Positions 8,797 to 15,660 of a stretch of 21,210 nt of DNA are shown here, piece by piece. The stretch comes from an uncultured Oscillospiraceae bacterium (lineage in GTDB: Bacteria; Bacillota; Clostridia; Oscillospirales; Ruminococcaceae): assembly GCA_900555435.1 (NCBI GenBank), contig USLH01000019.1:1-21210 (forward strand), written 5' to 3'. The notes beneath the pieces were generated by a model. It was given only the letters and a program-made list of their open reading frames with translations, was not told where the DNA came from and did no database searches. Positions within the stretch are counted from its first letter, which is position 1. Each line of letters opens with the position of its first letter. The position numbers and the translations under genes are program-made.

Positions 8797-9999
8797 ATGA
8801 CGACCTATCAATACACAGCCATTTCCCTGAATGGGGAAAAAGTCACCGGTGTGGTGGAAGCCGTGGATGAATACGCCGCCGTTTCCCAGATCAAGGAGAC
8901 CTGCAGCACCATCGTGAAAATCTCCGAGGTGAAGCAGGGTGCTAAAGAACCGGAGCTCTTCCGCCCTAAGCTGAAAGAAAAGGATCTGGCGGTCATGTGT
9001 TCCCAGTTTGCCACCATTCTGGAAGCGGGACTTCCCGTCAACCGTGCCATCCGCCTGATCACAGACCAGACCACGGAAAAATCCCTCCGGCAGGCCCTTC
9101 GGGAGACCGCCGACGACGTAGGCAGCGGCATCAGCTTAGCCCACGCCTTTGAGCGCCGTAAGGGCATCTTCCCCATTGCTTTTATCGAGACCGTCCGATT
9201 CGGCGAAGAAAGCGGTACGCTGGAAACTGCCTTCCGCCGCTTGGATCGGTACTATAACAAATCTGCCAAAACCAAAGGCAAAGCACGGGCGGCTATGACT
9301 TATCCCGTCTTTACGCTGGTGATCGCAGTGCTGGTGGTGGCGCTCATCATGATCAAAGCCGTCCCCACCTTCGTCAGCAGTTTCCAGCAAATGGCGATGG
9401 ATCTTCCCCTTCCCACCGTTATCCTGATCGCCGTCAGCAACTTCTTCACACGCTGGTGGGTGGTCATGCTGGTGGTCATTCTGGTCTTTCTCCTTTTCTG
9501 GAAGCTGTGGGGCTGCACCGAAAACGGAGCGCTGATCCAAAGCCGGATCCGGCTGAAAATGCCCGTTCTGGGAAAGCTTCGGCTGCAGCGGCTCAGCGGA
9601 CAGTTTGCGGCCACTATGTCCACCCTCTTAGCCGCCGGCATCCCTCTGATCCGTGCCGTGGAAAGTACAGCACAGGTTTTGGACAACGCCCTGATCTGCA
9701 AGGAGCTGAATACTCAGCTTCCCCGCCTGACCGAAGGAAAGACACTGGCTTTCTGTTTGAAGAACTGCCCCTTCCTTCCCGAACTGCTGGTGGAAATGAC
9801 CAGCATCGGCGAAGAAACCGGCACCCTCGAACGGACGCTGGAAACCGTCAGCGATTACTACGACAACGAGGCCGACCTTCTTTCTCAGAAGATCATATCT
9901 CTTTTGGAACCCATCATCATCTGTGTGCTGGCGATCATTGTCGTATTGATCCTGTTGGCCGTCTACCTCCCCATGTTCTCGCTTTACAGCGCATTTTAA
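8797..9999 (+). CDS. pilC: PilC/GspF inner-membrane platform protein
   Basis: 400 residues. It begins TTYQYTAISLNGEKVTGVVEA, the characteristic PilC/GspF start. Two repeated T2SSF domains follow: one around LAVMCSQFATILEAGLPVNRAI...FIETVRFGEESGTLE, the second around LSGQFAATMSTLLAAGIPLIRAV...EMTSIGEETGTLE. Membrane segments are visible at about 168-190, 205-235 and 370-395. PilC anchors the PilB/PilT ATPases and transmits their rotation to the growing pilus. Start ATG lies 3 nt after the pilT stop, with AAGGATGG upstream inside pilT. No anomaly seen. Confidence 0.95.
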   Translation: MTTYQYTAISLNGEKVTGVVEAVDEYAAVSQIKETCSTIVKISEVKQGAKEPELFRPKLKEKDLAVMCSQFATILEAGLPVNRAIRLITDQTTEKSLRQALRETADDVGSGISLAHAFERRKGIFPIAFIETVRFGEESGTLETAFRRLDRYYNKSAKTKGKARAAMTYPVFTLVIAVLVVALIMIKAVPTFVSSFQQMAMDLPLPTVILIAVSNFFTRWWVVMLVVILVFLLFWKLWGCTENGALIQSRIRLKMPVLGKLRLQRLSGQFAATMSTLLAAGIPLIRAVESTAQVLDNALICKELNTQLPRLTEGKTLAFCLKNCPFLPELLVEMTSIGEETGTLERTLETVSDYYDNEADLLSQKIISLLEPIIICVLAIIVVLILLAVYLPMFSLYSAF

Positions 10000-10040
10000 A
10001 CTCGCACGATTCCGTTGGAACTGACCCGTCCAACCGATCC

Positions 10041-10050
10041 TATATATACA
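10041..10050 (+). promoter_or_regulatory. Candidate internal promoter (-10) before the major pilin gene
   Basis: The 76-nt gap between pilC and pilA is A/T-rich at TATATATACA (10041-10050). A weak -35 candidate CTGACC at 10021-10026 sits 18 nt from TATACA, or TTGGAA at 10015-10020 lies 20 nt from TATATA. An internal promoter would fit the much higher pilin demand, but neither -35 is close to consensus. Confidence 0.3.
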
Positions 10051-10075
10051 TTATTTTAAGGGAGAGAATGTTATC

Positions 10076-10450
10076 ATGAAAAATCTTCTGAAAGCTCGCA
10101 AATCCGGCAAAAAAGGCTTCACCCTGATGGAAATGCTCATCGTTGTCGCCATCATCGCTATCCTGATTGCCATTGCTATTCCCACCTTCGGCAGCGCTCT
10201 GACCAAAGCCAAAGTTGCCGCTGATACCGCAAATCTCCGTGCTTACTACGCAGAGGCGATGGCCAACCACCTGCTGGACGACACTGCTCTGCCCAAAGTT
10301 GCAACCGCTACCGACAAGGTGACCATCAACGGCGTTGAGTACACCCTGCAGGCCGGCAAATACACCGTTGCTGTAACTGATGATACGATGACTATCACCT
10401 ACACCTACGGCAGCAAGACCGTGACCATCCCCGGCGGCGCTACTGAATAA
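10076..10450 (+). CDS. pilA: Major type IV prepilin (PilA)
   Basis: 124 residues, about 110 after cleavage. The leader MKNLLKARKSGKKG is followed by FTLMEMLIVVAIIAILIAIA: cleavage after Gly14, Phe+1, Glu+5 and the canonical N-terminal helix. The head is short, rich in Thr/Ala/Val and has no cysteine, so it lacks the usual disulfide-bounded D-region of Gram-negative pilins, as is common in Clostridia. The ATG at 10076 is preceded by AAGGGAGA. The only nearby upstream ATG (10068) runs into a stop after three codons, so the start is clear. It is encoded after pilC and before pilD and is followed by a structured intergenic region. The leader is the most canonical of the four pilin-like genes here, which supports its role as main subunit. 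Confidence 0.93.
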   Translation: MKNLLKARKSGKKGFTLMEMLIVVAIIAILIAIAIPTFGSALTKAKVAADTANLRAYYAEAMANHLLDDTALPKVATATDKVTINGVEYTLQAGKYTVAVTDDTMTITYTYGSKTVTIPGGATE

Positions 10451-10467
10451 GATTTGACCTTTCTCTC

Positions 10468-10557
10468 CCCGCTGATGGGTCACGGCGGGAAGAAACCCGG
10501 TTCGCACCGGGCGGGAGCCATCTTGACAGGCTCGAGATGTCCCCCGCATGGTGCGAA
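10468..10557 (+). other. Structured intergenic element between pilA and pilD (nested inverted repeats)
   Basis: The 135-nt gap carries several potential RNA hairpins. From 10501 to 10557 there is one long inverted repeat: TTCGCACC (10501-10508) with GGTGCGAA (10550-10557), GCGGG (10511-10515) with CCCGC (10543-10547), and CATCTTGA (10519-10526) with TCGAGATG (10532-10539, one G-U), separated by short symmetric internal loops and capped by CAGGC. A competing hairpin CCCGGT-TCGC-ACCGGG (10496-10511) uses the same left arm. A smaller hairpin spans 10468-10489. No U tract follows, so it is not an intrinsic terminator. I do not recognise a known riboswitch class. It may stabilise the 3' end of pilA mRNA or regulate pilD. 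Confidence 0.6.
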
Positions 10558-10570
10558 TGCATCAAAACAG

Positions 10571-10577
10571 AAAGGAG
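10571..10577 (+). promoter_or_regulatory. Ribosome binding site deciding the pilD start
   Basis: AAAGGAG lies 8 nt before ATG 10586 but only 2 nt before ATG 10580. It excludes a longer frame that would begin at 10454 inside the structured intergenic region. Confidence 0.75.
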
Positions 10578-10585
10578 CTATGCTC

Positions 10586-11389
10586 ATGGCGGATCTGTGG
10601 GAGCTTTCCCCGGGGCTTGCCGTTTACCTTCTGATTTTCGCTGCCCTCTTAGGCAGCGTCTGGGCCAGCTTTTCCGGCTGCGCCGCTTCCCGGATGAAAA
10701 ACGGCGAGTCCTTTCTGAAGGGCCGGAGCCACTGCGATTCCTGCGGCCATGTATTGAAGCCTTTGGATCTTGTTCCGATTTTTTCCTGGCTTTTTGCAAA
10801 AGGCCGCTGCCGCTACTGCAAGGCGAAAATCCCTGCTTCCTGCCCTGTTACCGAAGCGTTGGGAGCTGCATCCTTTGTTCTAATCCTCTGGCGGTACGGG
10901 TTAACGCTTCTTGGCTTGCGGAACCTGATCTTCACAGCAATTCTGATTCTCATTTCCCTCATTGATTGGGAAACCGGTCTGATCCCCGACAGCCTGATCC
11001 TTGCTTCTCTTGCCAGTTTCCTTCTTTTTACCGGCTTTATCTCCGGCTGGCACGGCATCTGGACCGGCCTTGTGGGCGGGCTGATGCTGGGCGTTCCCCT
11101 TCTGCTTCTGGTTCTGCTGATGGATCGGGTCTTAAAGCGGGAAAGCATGGGCGGAGGAGACCTGAAGCTCTTTTTCACAGTGGGGCTTTATTTTCCCTGG
11201 CGGGAGCTGCTTCTGGTCGTCATTCTGTCCTGTATCACAGGGCTTTTGCTGGCGCTTCTCACCCGTAAGACCACCGGTGATCCGGAAAACCCAAAAGCCT
11301 TCCCCTTCGCCCCTTCCATTGCACTGGCGGCTGTCGCTTCCCTGCTATGGGCAGGCCCCATCGTCAACTGGTATCTGAATCTGTTTTAA
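10586..11389 (+). CDS. pilD: PilD prepilin peptidase / N-methyltransferase
   Basis: 267 residues from the chosen ATG. The protein is an integral membrane aspartic protease (A24) that removes prepilin leaders and methylates the new N-terminus. Near the N-terminus are the tetracysteine of the bifunctional enzymes (C50/C53 in CDSC and C75/C78 in CRYC) and the segment LGSVWASFSGCAASRM, typical of the methyltransferase half. The catalytic aspartates are visible as D127 in LIDWETGLIPD and D192 in the GGGD motif (189-192). Several hydrophobic helices fill the rest. A frame extension back to 10454 exists but its residues are Gly/Pro/His-rich, unlike the family, and run through the hairpins. Its substrates are the four prepilin-like proteins of this operon. 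Confidence 0.94.
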   Translation: MADLWELSPGLAVYLLIFAALLGSVWASFSGCAASRMKNGESFLKGRSHCDSCGHVLKPLDLVPIFSWLFAKGRCRYCKAKIPASCPVTEALGAASFVLILWRYGLTLLGLRNLIFTAILILISLIDWETGLIPDSLILASLASFLLFTGFISGWHGIWTGLVGGLMLGVPLLLLVLLMDRVLKRESMGGGDLKLFFTVGLYFPWRELLLVVILSCITGLLLALLTRKTTGDPENPKAFPFAPSIALAAVASLLWAGPIVNWYLNLF

Positions 11390-11418
11390 TCTTCCGTATC
11401 TGACAGGAGGAACGATCA

Positions 11419-12435
11419 ATGACTTCAAAAACGACCATGCTGGGACTGGACATCGGCTCCTGCTCCCTGAAATGGGCATCCATGGAACACGGCGCTGTCC
11501 GCCGCAGCGGGGAACAGAACCTTTCCGACAACCTTGTGCAGAACGGGCGGATCACCTCCATCGAGGTTTTGAGCAGCGAGTTGCGCAATGCCTTGAAGCA
11601 GGGCAAGGCCAAAAAAGGCGCCTGCGCCGTGGTTCTGCCTGCGGAGACGGTGATCGTCCGGCGGCTGACCATGCCCTATATGACGGTGGATCAGCTCCAT
11701 GTGAACCTTCCCTATGAGTTCCACGACTTCATCAAGGGCGAGAAGGAAAACTACTTTTTCGACTATGCGGTCATCGGCAGGAAAGAAAACGAGGAAGGAA
11801 AGCCCGCTGAGCTGGATCTTTTAGCGGCGGCCACCCGGAAGGAGACCGTCGCCGACTACCGGAAGCTCCTGCACAAATCCGGTCTGCGACTCACAAGGGC
11901 TGTCCCCGCCTGCATCGCTTACGGGAACCTGATCCGGGCTTACGAATCCGTTTCCGAAACCTGCCCGCCGGAATACTGCATCCTGGACATGGGCTACCGC
12001 TCCATCCAGATGTACATTTATCGGGGAAGCGTCTATGAAACTGCTCGCACCATCGAATACGGCGGCGCTACCCTTGACACCCTCATCGCCGACGCCGCTG
12101 CGGTAGATCCCCATGTGGCAGCCGCTTATAAGCAGTCGAACTACAACAGCGTTCTGGACAGCCAGGCGTGCAAGGAGCTCTACAGCCGCATCGCCATGGA
12201 GATCATGCGGGCCGTCAACTTCTATGGCTTCAATACGCCGGACGCAAATCTGAAAGATTTATACTTCACCGGCGGGCTTTCAAGGATCCCGGTTCTGACC
12301 GACGCCATCCGGCAGGAGCTGGATCTTACGGTACACCCCATCGAGGATCTGATCCCAGATGTAATTACGGGAGAATTCGGAAAAACGGCCTGCCCGTCGG
12401 TTTTGGGTGCGCTGCTTCAGGGGGACGGAAAATGA
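11419..12435 (+). CDS. pilM: PilM, actin-like type IV pilus assembly protein
   Basis: 338 residues; ATG with ACAGGAGGA upstream. It has the actin-like ATPase fold of PilM/FtsA: phosphate-1 motif GLDIGSCSLKWA at the N-terminus (D11), phosphate-2 motif LDMGYRSIQMYI around D190, and the adenosine motif FTGGLSRIPVL around G285. PilM is cytoplasmic and binds the N-terminal tail of PilN, linking the ATPase/platform to the PilNO complex. The next gene starts at ATGA overlapping this stop codon, as is typical of pilM-pilN pairs. Confidence 0.92.
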   Translation: MTSKTTMLGLDIGSCSLKWASMEHGAVRRSGEQNLSDNLVQNGRITSIEVLSSELRNALKQGKAKKGACAVVLPAETVIVRRLTMPYMTVDQLHVNLPYEFHDFIKGEKENYFFDYAVIGRKENEEGKPAELDLLAAATRKETVADYRKLLHKSGLRLTRAVPACIAYGNLIRAYESVSETCPPEYCILDMGYRSIQMYIYRGSVYETARTIEYGGATLDTLIADAAAVDPHVAAAYKQSNYNSVLDSQACKELYSRIAMEIMRAVNFYGFNTPDANLKDLYFTGGLSRIPVLTDAIRQELDLTVHPIEDLIPDVITGEFGKTACPSVLGALLQGDGK

Positions 12436-13001
12436 GTGGAATGAGAAACGTCTATCCGACGAAAAAGGATCTGAACTTAGCGCAAAAGGAGCGCTCCGGC
12501 CATGGACTGGGGCCGGCTGCATTGGAAGCACTGTTCCTTGCCGTTTTGGTAGGGCTATTCTGTCGGTTCGGCGTCATCAATGTGATTGCTAAAGCCGACG
12601 CCGCCGAATCCGCCGCCACTCAGGCGGAGGACAAGCTCCGGGAAATGAAATCGGAGACCTCCCGTTTCCCGGAAGTCCGGGAAGAGTACCAGAGCTACGC
12701 ACTGGCCCAAAGCGGGATGACCGGAGACACCGATCCTATGGAATGTCTGGATCTCATTAAAAGCCGTCTGATCGACAAGGCGCAGGTAGAGACCTACTCC
12801 ATCGCCGACGGATTGATCTCCGTGCAGTTGTCCGGCGTGACCTTACAGGAAGTTTCCGCCATTTATGCTGACTTGATGGCAAGCGATCTGGTCACCGGCG
12901 TGCAGGTCTATACCGCCTCCACCACCGGCGGCGAAGAGCGTGTGACCGCCGCCCTGACCATCCAGCTGAAATCGGAAACCGCAGAGGAGGCGTCTCGCTG
13001 A
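12432..13001 (+). CDS. pilN: PilN-like type IV pilus alignment protein
   Basis: 189 residues. The ATG overlaps the pilM stop (ATGA) with AGGGGGA upstream; the reading frame stays open further upstream, but that part lies inside pilM and is not coding. There is a short cytoplasmic N-terminus (YPTKKDLNLAQKE), one membrane helix at about 29-52, an acidic/alanine-rich helical stretch (about 53-85) and a C-terminal alpha/beta region ending in ERVTAALTIQLK. This bitopic layout, and the position between pilM and a second bitopic gene, fit PilN. Sequence similarity to classic PilN (an INLLP-type start) is weak, so the call relies on topology and synteny. Confidence 0.75.
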   Translation: MSGMRNVYPTKKDLNLAQKERSGHGLGPAALEALFLAVLVGLFCRFGVINVIAKADAAESAATQAEDKLREMKSETSRFPEVREEYQSYALAQSGMTGDTDPMECLDLIKSRLIDKAQVETYSIADGLISVQLSGVTLQEVSAIYADLMASDLVTGVQVYTASTTGGEERVTAALTIQLKSETAEEASR

Positions 13002-13570
13002 TGAATCGTTCGTTTACGACCCGTGAAAAGATCCTGTTGGTGGTTTTGACCGTCCTTCTTCTGGGGGTCGGCTACTTCAAGCTCTTCCTTCAGCCCATGG
13101 AACAGCGGGTGGAAGCCTTTCAGGAGCGCCAGAACACCGCTCAGGACCAAATGATGATCGAAGCCGCCCGCCTGCGGCAGATGCGAAAGATGGAGGAGGA
13201 GTTACAACAGTTAAAAGACTCCGGAGCTATTCCCAATGCAGAAGTTCCTGTCTATGACAACATTCAAAACGTCATGATCCAGCTCAATACCATCCTCTCC
13301 CAGGCGATGGAATACAGCCTGTCCTTCAAGGAGGTGTCCACCGACGATACCGGCATGGTTTTCCGGCCCATTGACATGACCTTTACTGCCAATGATTACG
13401 ATACGGTCCGTTCCATCGTCGACGATCTGTACCATTGCCGTTATCGGTGTTCCGTGGAAGATCTTTCGGTCAATGCCGATTTGAACCTTTCCATTGAAAA
13501 TGAGATCTTCGTCGATTTGTCCATCGTCTTTTACGAAAAAATCGAGAGCAAAGCCGACGACGCCAAGTGA
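13001..13570 (+). CDS. pilO: PilO-like type IV pilus alignment protein
   Basis: 189 residues; the ATG overlaps the last base of the preceding stop, with AGAGGAGG 10 nt upstream. A membrane helix lies at about 11-29, followed by a long coiled-coil-prone segment rich in Gln/Glu/Arg (about 33-72), then a ferredoxin-like alpha/beta region (VYDNIQNVMIQLNTILSQA...). This is the PilO arrangement; PilN and PilO form heterodimers outside the membrane. It is the last gene of the operon. No PilP or PilQ follows, as expected for a cell without an outer membrane. Confidence 0.78.
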   Translation: MNRSFTTREKILLVVLTVLLLGVGYFKLFLQPMEQRVEAFQERQNTAQDQMMIEAARLRQMRKMEEELQQLKDSGAIPNAEVPVYDNIQNVMIQLNTILSQAMEYSLSFKEVSTDDTGMVFRPIDMTFTANDYDTVRSIVDDLYHCRYRCSVEDLSVNADLNLSIENEIFVDLSIVFYEKIESKADDAK

Positions 13571-13571
13571 T

Positions 13572-13620
13572 AAAAGAACCGCCCCCTCTTCCAACCAAGA
13601 AAGAGAGGGTGGTTCTTTTT
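13572..13620 (+). terminator. Intrinsic terminator of the pilus operon, probably bidirectional
   Basis: AAGAACCGCCCCCTCTT (13575-13591 region) pairs with AAGAGAGGGTGGTTCTT through about 17 base pairs, with one G-U and one mismatch, and ends in TTTTT. The mirrored strand ends in TTTT, so it can also serve the convergent minus-strand operon that stops at 13627. Confidence 0.9.
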
Positions 13621-13626
13621 AACAGC

Positions 13627-14244
13627 TTATTCTTCTTCACAGAGATGCAAAAATTTGGAAAGCGCCGTTTCCAGCCCGAAGATCTGATCGTTCAGGGAAA
13701 GGGACGGTGTGTGGGACCGGTGCACCACCTGAGACGGCAAAAACGGCAGATGGATGAACCCGCCCTTCCGTTCCGGATAGTGGGCGGCTATCTCCTCCAT
13801 GACCCGGTAAAAAAGATGGTTGCAGACAAAGGTTCCAGCGGTATCGCTGACGGATGCCGGAATCCCCGCCATCCGCACCGCCTCCGCCATCTTTTTGATG
13901 GGGAGATTGGAAAAGTACGCCCCCTCCCCTCCGGGAGTGATGGAAAGATCCTGAGGCTGGTTTCCCGCATTGTCGGGAATCGATGCATCATCCATATTGA
14001 TAGCCACTCGCTCAAAGGTGATCTCAAAGCGACCACCTGCCTGCCCAACGCAGATCACCGCATCGGCGCCCCATTGGGCTGCCGTGCCGTTTACCAACGC
14101 TTCTGCTTCTCCGAACACCGTAGGCGCCAGCAGCTTTTTCACCGTATGAACGCCCCAGTCCTCCTTCAGCCGGGAAACGACCTCCCAGGCCGGGTTGACG
14201 GTGGCTCCGCCAAAGGGGTCAAATGCAGTCAGTAAGATCTTCAT
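13627..14244 (-). CDS. pcp: Pyroglutamyl-peptidase I (C15)
   Basis: 205 residues; ATG with GAGGAGGAG upstream. It removes N-terminal pyroglutamate from peptides in the cytoplasm. The N-terminus KILLTAFDPFGG is family-typical. The catalytic triad is E78 (in FERVAIN), C141 (in SDTAGTFVCNHLFY) and H165 (in GGFIHLPF). The spacings of 63 and 24 residues are identical to those of the well-studied enzyme (E81, C144, H168). It is the last gene of a five-gene minus-strand operon, 9 nt after the methyltransferase gene. Confidence 0.95.
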   Translation of the reverse strand: MKILLTAFDPFGGATVNPAWEVVSRLKEDWGVHTVKKLLAPTVFGEAEALVNGTAAQWGADAVICVGQAGGRFEITFERVAINMDDASIPDNAGNQPQDLSITPGGEGAYFSNLPIKKMAEAVRMAGIPASVSDTAGTFVCNHLFYRVMEEIAAHYPERKGGFIHLPFLPSQVVHRSHTPSLSLNDQIFGLETALSKFLHLCEEE

Positions 14245-14253
14245 AGCTCCTCC

Positions 14254-14814
14254 TCAGATCTCTTTCAGAATAAACGCCGGGATCGGCGGATTGTTGGGAC
14301 GGTTCTTGAATTCCGTGACCAGAACCGTAAACGCCCGGCTGTCGATGGTGGAAAGGTAAGCAAGCAGCGCATCCTTTTCCTCAAATCCGCTGTCCCCGCC
14401 GTAGTAGATGCAAAGGCTCATGACACCGCCGGGCTTTAACAGGGTCATTCCCGCCTCGATGGCAGCAATGCTGGTGTCCGCATGGGTAAAAATGCGATGA
14501 TCGCCCTTGGGAAGGTACCCGAAGTTGAAGACGATAGCGTCAACCGTCCCCGGCTGGGCATATTGCGCCATGTTGCTGTGACTGTCCAGGATCACCTGCG
14601 CCGACAGCCCTCTTTCCGCCAGCAGCGCCTTGGTGGAATCTACTGCCTCTTCCTGAATGTCGAAAGCCAGCACCCGGCCTTTCTCCCCTACCAGTGAGCA
14701 GAGAAACGCCGTATCGTTTCCCCGCCCCGCTGTAGCATCGATGCAGAACCCCCCTTCCGGCACCTTCCGACTCAGAAAATCGTGAGCAATCCGCAGCGTA
14801 TTGATCCCGCCCAT
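14254..14814 (-). CDS. mnmM: Class I SAM methyltransferase, MnmM/YtqB family (tRNA mnm5U methylation)
   Basis: 186 residues; ATG with GAGAGGAGG upstream. The SAM-binding loop reads IDATAGRGNDT (25-35), followed by the acidic end of strand 2 (VLAFDIQ), and the family hallmark FNFGYLPKGD in the position of motif IV. Length and motifs match the rRNA_methylase-like YtqB family, shown in Bacillus to be MnmM, which methylates 5-aminomethyluridine in the tRNA wobble position. Old annotations call it a putative rRNA methylase. It is transcribed between the histidinol-phosphatase and pcp genes with 9-12-nt gaps. Confidence 0.85.
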   Translation of the reverse strand: MGGINTLRIAHDFLSRKVPEGGFCIDATAGRGNDTAFLCSLVGEKGRVLAFDIQEEAVDSTKALLAERGLSAQVILDSHSNMAQYAQPGTVDAIVFNFGYLPKGDHRIFTHADTSIAAIEAGMTLLKPGGVMSLCIYYGGDSGFEEKDALLAYLSTIDSRAFTVLVTEFKNRPNNPPIPAFILKEI

Positions 14815-14826
14815 AAGCTCCTCCTC

Positions 14827-15642
14827 TCAACCGATGGCATAAAACGACGGTTTCCGCTTTTCAAAGGAAGCCAGATACCGGAAGCCCGCTTCTTTGGCAA
14901 CTTCCCAGGCAGCATCCAGATCCGCCGCCACATCTTTGGTACAGTGGGCGTCTGAACCTACCGTCAAGATCTCTCCACCCAAGGAGCGGTAAAATTTCAC
15001 GATTTCAAGAGACGGAAGGGTTTCCTTCGCCGGCTGCCGCAGGCCGGAGGTGTTGATCTCGATGCCCTTTCCCCGTTCAATGACCCGCTTGAAAATCGGC
15101 TCCAGCAGCTCCCGGTAATCCATCAGGTCGATCTTTTTTCCACGGATCGCTGCATACCGCTTGATCAGATCCACATGTCCCAGACAGTCGAAATCATACC
15201 GATCTGCCAGCTCAACCATCATCGAAAGATTCTGATGAACCCGTCTGGAGATCCCCTCGTCGGGGTAATCCATCTGCCCCATATCCACGTCGTCCAGCTT
15301 ATGAATGGATCCGATAACGTAATCAAAAGGCAGCGCACTTAAAAGCTCTGCCGCCCGACTCGGATCCACCTGGGGCTGCCCGATCTCCACGCCGTTGCGG
15401 ATGGTGAGCCGCCCGGCAAATTCTTTCCGGCAGGCGTCCAGTGCCTTTTGTCCGGCGCCAATAATCTCCTTGGAATACCGGGCGTCCGCATTGACCGCTT
15501 TGTGGAAAAATTCAAAGTGGTCGGTGACGGCGATCTCCGTCAGCCCCTTCTCAAGGGCTGCCAGACACATTTCCCGGGGCGTGTTGTGCCCGTCCGGAGA
15601 AAACGTCGTATGCATATGATAGTCAGCAAAGATGCGATCCAC
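14827..15642 (-). CDS. hisK: PHP-family histidinol-phosphatase (HisJ/HisK type)
   Basis: 271 residues, GTG start with AAGGGAG 10 nt upstream (inside the gap after the M42 peptidase gene). PHP metal-binding motifs are in order: DYHMHT with H9 and H11, VTDHFEFF with D41-H42, an IGSIHKLDD segment, GHVDLIKRY, and a C-terminal GSDAHCTKD. This order and length match monofunctional histidinol-phosphate phosphatases, which perform the penultimate step of histidine synthesis. No other his genes are nearby, so a different phosphoester substrate cannot be excluded from sequence alone. Confidence 0.85.
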   Translation of the reverse strand: MDRIFADYHMHTTFSPDGHNTPREMCLAALEKGLTEIAVTDHFEFFHKAVNADARYSKEIIGAGQKALDACRKEFAGRLTIRNGVEIGQPQVDPSRAAELLSALPFDYVIGSIHKLDDVDMGQMDYPDEGISRRVHQNLSMMVELADRYDFDCLGHVDLIKRYAAIRGKKIDLMDYRELLEPIFKRVIERGKGIEINTSGLRQPAKETLPSLEIVKFYRSLGGEILTVGSDAHCTKDVAADLDAAWEVAKEAGFRYLASFEKRKPSFYAIG

Positions 15643-15660
15643 GATTCAAAAACTCCCTTG

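Noticed and set aside
10470..10520. Hammerhead-like ribozyme core (CTGATG ... GAAA)
   Set aside because: The core reads CTGATGG instead of CUGANGA, and no UH cleavage site follows the stem after GAAA.
10501..10557. Intrinsic terminator after pilA
   Set aside because: The hairpin is strong, but the sequence after it (TGCATCAAAAC) has no U tract.
10451..10585. c-di-GMP riboswitch between pilA and pilD
   Set aside because: Attractive because of pilus context, but the conserved GEMM-I (ACGCAAAGC-type) and class II core sequences are not present.
10454..10585. N-terminal extension of PilD by 44 residues
   Set aside because: The extra residues are unlike any PilD start and cross stable hairpins; AAAGGAG is correctly placed only for ATG 10586.
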